Source: Rickettsia typhi (GTDB lineage: Bacteria; Pseudomonadota; Alphaproteobacteria; Rickettsiales; Deianiraeaceae). Taken from it: a stretch of DNA of 11,317 nt. Both the position numbers and the translations under genes were made by a program. Under the pieces are notes generated by a model, which saw nothing but the letters and a program-made list of their open reading frames with translations, was not told where the DNA came from and searched no databases. Where the stretch lies: contig CAMCTP010000030.1 of NCBI GenBank assembly GCA_945878495.1, positions 1 to 11,317 of the forward strand, read 5' to 3'. Below are positions 6,923 to 11,317 of the stretch, piece by piece (position 1 is the stretch's first letter; every line of letters starts with the position of its first letter).

Positions 6923-9022
6923 TTACTCAACATCTTCGGATGTCATTTTACCTCCGTTTTGCTTAATGATTTCCTGAGCAACTGAATCAGGCACTTGATC
7001 GTAACGCTCGAAAACCATTGAATATTGAGCGCGCCCTTGAGACATTGATCTCAATGTATTAATATATCCGAACATCTCAGCCAGAGGAACATAAGAAGTA
7101 ATAACTTTTGCATTTCCTCTTGAGTCAACTGCTCCAATTTGACCTCTTCTTGAATTCAAATCACCTATGACGTCACCCATGTAGTCCTCAGGAGTTACAA
7201 CCTCAACCTTCATTACAGGCTCTAATATTGCAGCTTTCATCTGGCTTGCTAATTTTCTAAATGCACTTTTTGCGGCAATTTCGAATGCAAGAACGCTAGA
7301 GTCAACATCATGGTATTTACCGTCTGTTAAGGTAACCGAAAAGTCAATCACCTGATATCCTGCATGAAGACCATTTGCTTGAGCTGCAATTAAGCCTTTT
7401 TCAACTCCAGGAATGTACTCTCTAGGAACGGAACCTCCAACGATTTTATTTTCAAATTTATAACCAAAACCTCTTTCTTCAGGCTTGAATTCAAGAGTAA
7501 TGCCCGCAAATTGACCGGCACCACCTGATTGTTTTTTATGCAAATGCTCTATTGTAATTGGCTTTGAAAGTGTCTCACGATATGCAACCTGTGGCTTACC
7601 AACATTTACTTCAACTTTAAACTCTCTTCTCATTCTATCGACTATGATTTCCAAATGAAGCTCGCCCATACCACGAAGTGATGTTTGACCGGTTTCTGGA
7701 TCACTTTCAACATGAAGCGATGGATCTTCTGAGACCAATTTATTTATCGCAATACCCATTTTTTCTTGGTCAGCTTTTGTTTTTGGCTCAACCGCAATTT
7801 GAATAACAGGTTTTGGAAAATCCATTTTTTCTAATATTATAGGTTTTGATGGATCACAGAGTGTATTACCAGTTGTTGTATTTTTTAATCCAACGAATGC
7901 AACGATATCACCAGCTGAACCATTCTTAATATCCTCTCTTTGATTTGAGTGCATCAATAACATTCTACCAATTCTTTCGGTTTTTCCATTTGTGGAATTA
8001 AGGACGCTAGCTCCAGTTTCAATTTTACCAGAATAAATTCTTGCAAAAGTTATAGATCCAACGAATGGGTCTGTTGCTATCTTAAATGCGACAGCTGCGA
8101 ATGGTTCGTTTTCTCTTCTTTGTCTCGTAAGTTCTCCGTCATTTTTAGGATCAATACCTGTTATGGTTGGGAAATCAACCGGCGATGGCAAGAAATTTAC
8201 CACAGCGTCAAGAAGCGGTTGAACGCCTTTATGCTTGAATGCACTTCCGCAAATCATTGGAATAAATGATGTTGAAAGTACTCCTTTTCTAATACAAGAT
8301 ATAATTTCAGCTTCAGAAATTTCCTCACCTCCAAGATATCTTTCCATTAAGACCTCATCCTGCTCTACAGCAGTTTCTATCATTTCCATTCTGTATTTTT
8401 TAGCTTTTTCAGTCAGATCTGCAGGTATTTCATCGTAGTAATATTCAGCACCCTGAGTTCCTTCTTTCCAATACACGGCTTTCATCTTGATAAGATCAAC
8501 AATTCCCGCAAATTCTTCACCAGAACCAATTGGCAATTGAATTGGCACAGGTCTAGCGCCAAGTCTTTCCTTGATCATTTCGATACAACGGTAAAAATCA
8601 GCACCAACTCTATCCATTTTATTCGCAAAGCAAATTCTTGGAACGTTGTATTTATCAGCCTGTCTCCATACAGTCTCAGTTTGCGGCTCAACACCGGCAA
8701 CACTATCCAATACAGCAACAGCGCCATCAAGCACACGAAGAGATCTTTCAACTTCAATTGTAAAATCAACGTGACCCGGAGTGTCGATCAAATTAATTCT
8801 GTGATCATTCCAAAAACATGTCGTAGCAGCAGACGTAATCGTAATACCTCTTTCTTTTTCTTGCTCCATCCAGTCCATGGTTGCTCCGCCCTCATGAACT
8901 TCACCTATTTTATGAGATCTACCTGTATAAAACAAAACTCTTTCTGACGTTGTTGTTTTTCCGGCATCAATATGAGCCATGATACCTATATTTCTGTATT
9001 TTTCAATTGGCAAATTTTGCAT
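6923..9022 (-). CDS. fusA: Elongation factor G
   Basis: EF-G is the ribosomal GTPase that drives translocation of tRNA and mRNA, and with RRF helps recycle ribosomes. The full five-domain protein is present at 699 residues. The G-domain motifs are G1 AHIDAGKT (16-23), G2 RGITITSA (58-65), G3 DTPGH (80-84, with the catalytic His84), G4 NKMD (134-137) and G5 GSAF (259-262). Domain II follows (AVAFKIATDPFVGSITFARIYSG), then domain III (SLRGMGELHLEI), domain IV (AGYQVIDFSVTLTDGKYHDVDSS) and domain V (EPVMKVEVVTPEDYMGDVIGDLNSRRGQI). The ATG at 9022 gives the conserved start, and no Shine-Dalgarno is visible. It is not flanked by rpsL, rpsG or tuf, so it has left the str operon, and it has a 96-nt leader likely to hold its own promoter. 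Confidence 0.98.
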   Translation of the reverse strand: MQNLPIEKYRNIGIMAHIDAGKTTTSERVLFYTGRSHKIGEVHEGGATMDWMEQEKERGITITSAATTCFWNDHRINLIDTPGHVDFTIEVERSLRVLDGAVAVLDSVAGVEPQTETVWRQADKYNVPRICFANKMDRVGADFYRCIEMIKERLGARPVPIQLPIGSGEEFAGIVDLIKMKAVYWKEGTQGAEYYYDEIPADLTEKAKKYRMEMIETAVEQDEVLMERYLGGEEISEAEIISCIRKGVLSTSFIPMICGSAFKHKGVQPLLDAVVNFLPSPVDFPTITGIDPKNDGELTRQRRENEPFAAVAFKIATDPFVGSITFARIYSGKIETGASVLNSTNGKTERIGRMLLMHSNQREDIKNGSAGDIVAFVGLKNTTTGNTLCDPSKPIILEKMDFPKPVIQIAVEPKTKADQEKMGIAINKLVSEDPSLHVESDPETGQTSLRGMGELHLEIIVDRMRREFKVEVNVGKPQVAYRETLSKPITIEHLHKKQSGGAGQFAGITLEFKPEERGFGYKFENKIVGGSVPREYIPGVEKGLIAAQANGLHAGYQVIDFSVTLTDGKYHDVDSSVLAFEIAAKSAFRKLASQMKAAILEPVMKVEVVTPEDYMGDVIGDLNSRRGQIGAVDSRGNAKVITSYVPLAEMFGYINTLRSMSQGRAQYSMVFERYDQVPDSVAQEIIKQNGGKMTSEDVE

Positions 9023-9056
9023 AATTTATTAAGATAATTAAATAACAGCTAAAAGC

Positions 9057-9077
9057 TATTTTTTTATATGCAAGAAA
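9057..9077 (-). promoter_or_regulatory. Upstream element of fusA shared with gatA
   Basis: On the minus strand this reads TTTCTTGCATATAAAAAAATA without its last base. It differs from the gatA element by one substitution and one extra A, and lies 34 nt before the fusA ATG. No well-spaced -10 follows TTGCAT at 17 nt, so whether it is a -35 box or a regulator site is open. A TTGATA at 9107-9102 is an alternative -35 with only poor -10 partners. Confidence 0.35.
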
Positions 9078-9118
9078 TTTTATTAATAATGAAATTAAAA
9101 TTATCAACAAATGACAAC

Positions 9119-10054
9119 TTATTTTTTATATATTTCGATAAAATCACCCGGCATAATTTTGTACTCATTTCTGAAACTTCCCTGATTAATGGCAATTGCG
9201 AAAAATCCATTTCCAATACCATTTCTGCTATCAAGATAAGCTAGTCTTTCGTGATAAGAAACATCGCCAAAAGCGTGTACCCATTTTACCAGAATTCTCT
9301 CTTTGGTTGATGATATTTGGATGATAATTTCATCGCCTTTTTTTATGCCAATAGACTCAAAATCGGCAGCATTTCCGCATGTCCATAAATTCCCGAAAGG
9401 TTCGTCAATTGCAACAACTTTTAACTTCAAACCATCGCTTCCATCTTGAATCTTATTAACTCTTTGATCTGTATTTAATTTTACGAAATCCACTATATCA
9501 ATTTTTTTCGCCAATAAATCCAGTCCATCATCTTTAAGGATCGCCATCATTCCGGCAACCGGCGCATACAAATCTCTGCCATCAAAAGTAAATCCCTTCC
9601 AGTTTGGATTGCCTTTTTCTGGTATAATTTCCCACAATGAATCTATACCAAATAACTCAGCAACATCCGTAAATAGACCATTATTTGGGCCAATAAAGAA
9701 AAAGTCTCGCTTCTTTGATTTCAAAATAATCGGCTTTCTAGTCGTTCCAACTCCTGGATCAACCACACCGCAAAATACCGTCCCATCCTGAAAATCTTTA
9801 CTTCTTTGTAGCACAATAGATCCGTGCTCAATTCCGAATTGATTAATATTGTTATTAAAGCGAATAAAATCTATTTCAGAGCAACATCTTTTTACCATCT
9901 GCTCACACGTTCCAACCGCATCTGTATCGCCGAAATCACTCATCCAAACAACAGTTGGTTTAGATGATATTTTGGTATTATCTACAACATTCATTTGCAT
10001 CATTTCAAACTTCTCGACGGAAGATTTACTTGAAAAATGATGAAATAAAGTCAT
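9119..10054 (-). CDS. SAM hydroxide adenosyltransferase (DUF62) homologue with altered catalytic triad
   Basis: The family hydrolyses S-adenosylmethionine to adenosine and methionine, with water as nucleophile, and belongs to the fluorinase/chlorinase superfamily. Family marks are MSDFGDTD (38-45; usual TDFGxxD), GVVDPGVGTTRKP (96-108), IGPNNGLF (121-128) and FTFDGRDLYAPVAG (155-168). The C-terminal beta domain contains LAYLDSRNG and AIAINQGSF. The known Asp-Arg-His triad maps to Asp99, Arg106 and residue 158, with the same 7 and 59 residue spacings as PH0463. Residue 158 is Asp, codon GAT at 9581-9583, not His. Activity is therefore uncertain. The first 30 residues precede the conserved core. 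ATG 10003 (Met18), with GAGAAG 6 nt upstream, may be the true start. The gene starts 36 nt after nth and is probably co-transcribed with it. Confidence 0.88.
   Translation of the reverse strand: MTLFHHFSSKSSVEKFEMMQMNVVDNTKISSKPTVVWMSDFGDTDAVGTCEQMVKRCCSEIDFIRFNNNINQFGIEHGSIVLQRSKDFQDGTVFCGVVDPGVGTTRKPIILKSKKRDFFFIGPNNGLFTDVAELFGIDSLWEIIPEKGNPNWKGFTFDGRDLYAPVAGMMAILKDDGLDLLAKKIDIVDFVKLNTDQRVNKIQDGSDGLKLKVVAIDEPFGNLWTCGNAADFESIGIKKGDEIIIQISSTKERILVKWVHAFGDVSYHERLAYLDSRNGIGNGFFAIAINQGSFRNEYKIMPGDFIEIYKK
10010..10015 (-). promoter_or_regulatory. Possible ribosome binding site for an internal start of the DUF62 gene
   Basis: GAGAAG on the minus strand lies 6 nt before ATG 10003 (Met18), whereas nothing like a Shine-Dalgarno precedes ATG 10054. 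Starting here leaves 15 residues before the conserved MSDFG region and removes a low-complexity N-terminal stretch. Confidence 0.35.
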
Positions 10055-10090
10055 AAAAAATAAATAATAATTCGAATTTTAATATATTGA

Positions 10091-10135
10091 TTATAAATTG
10101 CAAGTACGTTTATTATTGCATAAAGATCTTAGGTC
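10091..10135 (-). repeat. Direct repeat copy A (3' end of nth)
   Basis: This segment covers the nth codons from the conserved CDLRSLC region to the stop. It begins (plus strand) TTATAAATTGCAA and ends ATCTTAGGTC. Both blocks recur identically and in the same order at 10789-10835, with 8 of 11 bases matching in the stretch after the first block. Confidence 0.5.
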
Positions 10136-10753
10136 GCAAATATTACATTTTGGCTTTATTGCCTTGCAAATATTCATGCCATGTTGAATCAACCATTCAT
10201 GTGCATGTTTTTTATATTTCTTGGGTGTTATTTCATTTATAAGATCCGCAGCTTTTTCTGCTGATTTTGTTTTGACAATCTCCAGCCTATTCAATACCCT
10301 CAAAACATGAGTATCGACAGCGATTGAATCTTCTGAAAATACAAAATTCATCATTATATCGACAACTTTTCTTCCGACACCCTTTAGTTTCATTAATTCA
10401 TCCCTGCTGGCTGGAACTTTGCCATGGTAATTGTCAATAATTTGCCGAGCCATTTCTTTTAGGTGAATTGTTTTTCTATTATAATGAGCAACAGATTTTA
10501 TCATTTCCCTTAATTCATCATCTGGCAAGGCCAATAATTCATAGAAATTATTAGCACGCCGATAAAGTTTAGATCCCGCCTCAACCACTCTTGATGTTTT
10601 TGTCATGGTTGATAAACAAACCGAGATAAGGCTATGAAATGGACTTGCCGACAAACCTCCATCCTCCCAATCGCTTTGTCCATCGTTAAATGTTGGATAA
10701 ATTCTTGACAATATTTCGTATATTTTTGAAATATTTGTTGGCGAGTTATTCAT
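10091..10753 (-). CDS. nth: Endonuclease III family DNA glycosylase/AP lyase
   Basis: This base-excision repair enzyme removes oxidised pyrimidines and nicks the abasic site by beta-elimination. The helix-hairpin-helix LKGVGRKVVD (123-132) holds the catalytic Lys129. Asp147 in IAVDTHVLRV lies 18 residues later, as Lys120/Asp138 do in E. coli. The C-terminal [4Fe-4S] ligands Cys196, Cys203, Cys206 and Cys212 follow the exact C-x6-C-x2-C-x5-C pattern. The N-terminal helix reads PFHSLISVCLSTMTKTSRVV. The usual SAQ(T/A)TD is STMTKT here, so the position of E. coli Gln41, which probes the DNA base stack, is Met50. At 220 residues it is slightly longer than E. coli Nth (211). No Shine-Dalgarno precedes the ATG at 10753. 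A DUF62 gene follows 36 nt downstream. A divergent gene starts 118 nt upstream. Confidence 0.93.
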   Translation of the reverse strand: MNNSPTNISKIYEILSRIYPTFNDGQSDWEDGGLSASPFHSLISVCLSTMTKTSRVVEAGSKLYRRANNFYELLALPDDELREMIKSVAHYNRKTIHLKEMARQIIDNYHGKVPASRDELMKLKGVGRKVVDIMMNFVFSEDSIAVDTHVLRVLNRLEIVKTKSAEKAADLINEITPKKYKKHAHEWLIQHGMNICKAIKPKCNICDLRSLCNNKRTCNL

Positions 10754-10788
10754 ATATTTTTTTATAATAAAAAGTATTCATAAAAGTG

Positions 10789-10835
10789 TTATAAATTGCA
10801 AATATTTTTATTCCAGACCTTGAAAATCTTAGGTC
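10789..10835 (-). repeat. Direct repeat copy B, possible decayed nth tail
   Basis: This intergenic copy of the last 45 nt of nth has TTATAAATTGCAA at one end and ATCTTAGGTC at the other. The middle is diverged and 2 nt longer, which breaks the reading frame. On the minus strand it still ends in codons for C-N-L and a TAA. It lies 36 nt upstream of the nth start. It may be the remnant of a tandem nth copy or a short dispersed repeat. Confidence 0.45.
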
Positions 10836-10849
10836 TTTGATTATATATT
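10820..10849 (+). promoter_or_regulatory. Candidate promoter of the gene at 10871
   Basis: TTGAAA (10820-10825; 5 of 6 to TTGACA), an 18-nt spacer and TATATT (10844-10849; 5 of 6 to TATAAT). Initiation near 10857 leaves about 14 nt before the ATG. The -35 overlaps repeat copy B. A 6-bp inverted repeat AGACCT/AGGTCT (10815-10836, 10-nt loop) spans the -35 and could act as an operator. Confidence 0.45.
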
Positions 10850-10870
10850 ATTAATATAATTATAAAGTAA

Positions 10871-11317
10871 ATGTTAGACAGTAATAAAATTGGTATAAAT
10901 GATTCGAATATTCAAGCAGGAATTAATGGTAATTTCTCAAATAATAAAATAGAAATTCACAATCATTATCCAAATAAAAAAAATTTAATTACCGCAGCTT
11001 GCGATGGCTTTGCTAAAATATATGGTATTGTTTGTAGAAAAAATATTGAGGATACTCTTTCAAAAGCTATTGATAAAATCGAAAATTTTACAATGGAAAA
11101 ACTACATGAAATAGCTCAAGTGAGTGATATTTTTTTAAGAACGCTTGATGACGCAAAATTCGCCGGTACAGAAGAAATGCAAGAAATTCGTGCTAGAATT
11201 TTAGCGCAGGAATATAATCATCCAAATTCCATTTCCATGAAATCATGGGAGGAGATGAAAAAAATGAGTGCCGCAGAATTCAAATATTTCGAGGAAAATA
11301 TCTCGCCTTATTGCCAT
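10871..11317 (+). CDS. Uncharacterised protein with DUF2806-like region, 3' end outside window
   Basis: The frame is open from ATG 10871 to the right edge, giving 149 residues. Codon use matches its neighbours and a good promoter lies just upstream. The N-terminus (INDSNIQAGINGNFSNN, then KIEIHNHYP) is Asn/Ile-rich, like the short repetitive leaders found before diverse domains in conflict-related and other accessory proteins. A helical part follows. Residues from about 103 (EEMQEIRARILAQEYNHPNS, then SMKSWEEMKKMSAAEFKYFEEN) resemble the DUF2806-type pattern 'eMQ-lWarILAgE-n-PgsfS-rTl-lLk-Ls--eaelF'. The function is unknown. No signal peptide or membrane segment is visible in this part. The start has no Shine-Dalgarno. 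The family match is by eye and only moderately sure. That it is a real gene is much more certain. Confidence 0.7.
   Translation, partial: MLDSNKIGINDSNIQAGINGNFSNNKIEIHNHYPNKKNLITAACDGFAKIYGIVCRKNIEDTLSKAIDKIENFTMEKLHEIAQVSDIFLRTLDDAKFAGTEEMQEIRARILAQEYNHPNSISMKSWEEMKKMSAAEFKYFEENISPYCH

Noticed and set aside
8537..8947. 136-codon open frame opposite fusA
   Set aside because: It is antisense to the EF-G G domain, with no motif and biased composition typical of shadow frames in AT-rich DNA.
9048..9065. AGCT-AAA-AGCT followed by a T run as a terminator
   Set aside because: The stem is only 4 bp, and the T run lies on the plus strand while both flanking genes are on the minus strand, so it would terminate no known transcript.
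10069..10078. AATTCGAATT palindrome between nth and the DUF62 gene
   Set aside because: A 10-bp AT-rich palindrome is expected by chance in this composition, and no promoter or second site accompanies it.
1..11317. A new multi-gene defence or metabolic system
   Set aside because: Apart from the edge-truncated genes and the acetyltransferase, the genes are conserved housekeeping functions in rearranged order. No cluster of unknown genes with shared architecture is visible inside the window.

Overview
The window is an AT-rich stretch of bacterial chromosome carrying mostly conserved housekeeping genes. GatA, SecD, EF-G and the short-form pyruvate dehydrogenase E2 all look alphaproteobacterial, closest in style to Rickettsiales or similar host-associated lineages. 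That assignment is inferred from protein style and low GC. It was not tested by a database search. Shine-Dalgarno sequences are weak or absent before most genes. Several genes sit away from their classical partners: gatA without gatC/gatB, secD without yajC/secF, fusA outside a str operon, and pdhC without pdhA/pdhB. This is the pattern of a rearranged, reduced genome.

Layout, left to right. (1) Positions 1-912, plus strand: the tail of a P-loop kinase-like gene, then a CatB/Vat-type hexapeptide acetyltransferase 18 nt later with a clear ribosome binding site. This pair is the accessory-looking part of the window. (2) Positions 935-2392, minus strand: gatA, convergent with the acetyltransferase and apparently starting at GTG. 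(3) Positions 2504-5401, plus strand: a secD-miaB operon, divergent from gatA. (4) Positions 5507-10753, all minus strand, in transcription order: nth, a SAM hydroxide adenosyltransferase (DUF62) homologue, fusA and pdhC. The nth and DUF62 genes are 36 nt apart and probably co-transcribed. The fusA and pdhC genes follow gaps of 96 and 159 nt and may have their own promoters. (5) From 10871 to the right edge, plus strand: the start of an uncharacterised protein with a DUF2806-like region, divergent from nth.

The genes serve translation and tRNA quality (gatA, miaB, fusA), protein export (secD), central carbon metabolism (pdhC), base-excision repair (nth) and possibly SAM turnover (DUF62). No gap between genes exceeds about 160 nt. 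I saw no tRNA, rRNA, CRISPR array, insertion sequence or prophage.

The points most worth a second look are these. The DUF62 protein has Asp where the family's catalytic His is expected. A decayed direct repeat of the last 45 nt of nth lies just upstream of nth. The gatA and fusA leaders share a near-identical 20-nt element. A divergent gene of unknown function runs off the right edge. I did not find a convincing new multi-gene system.
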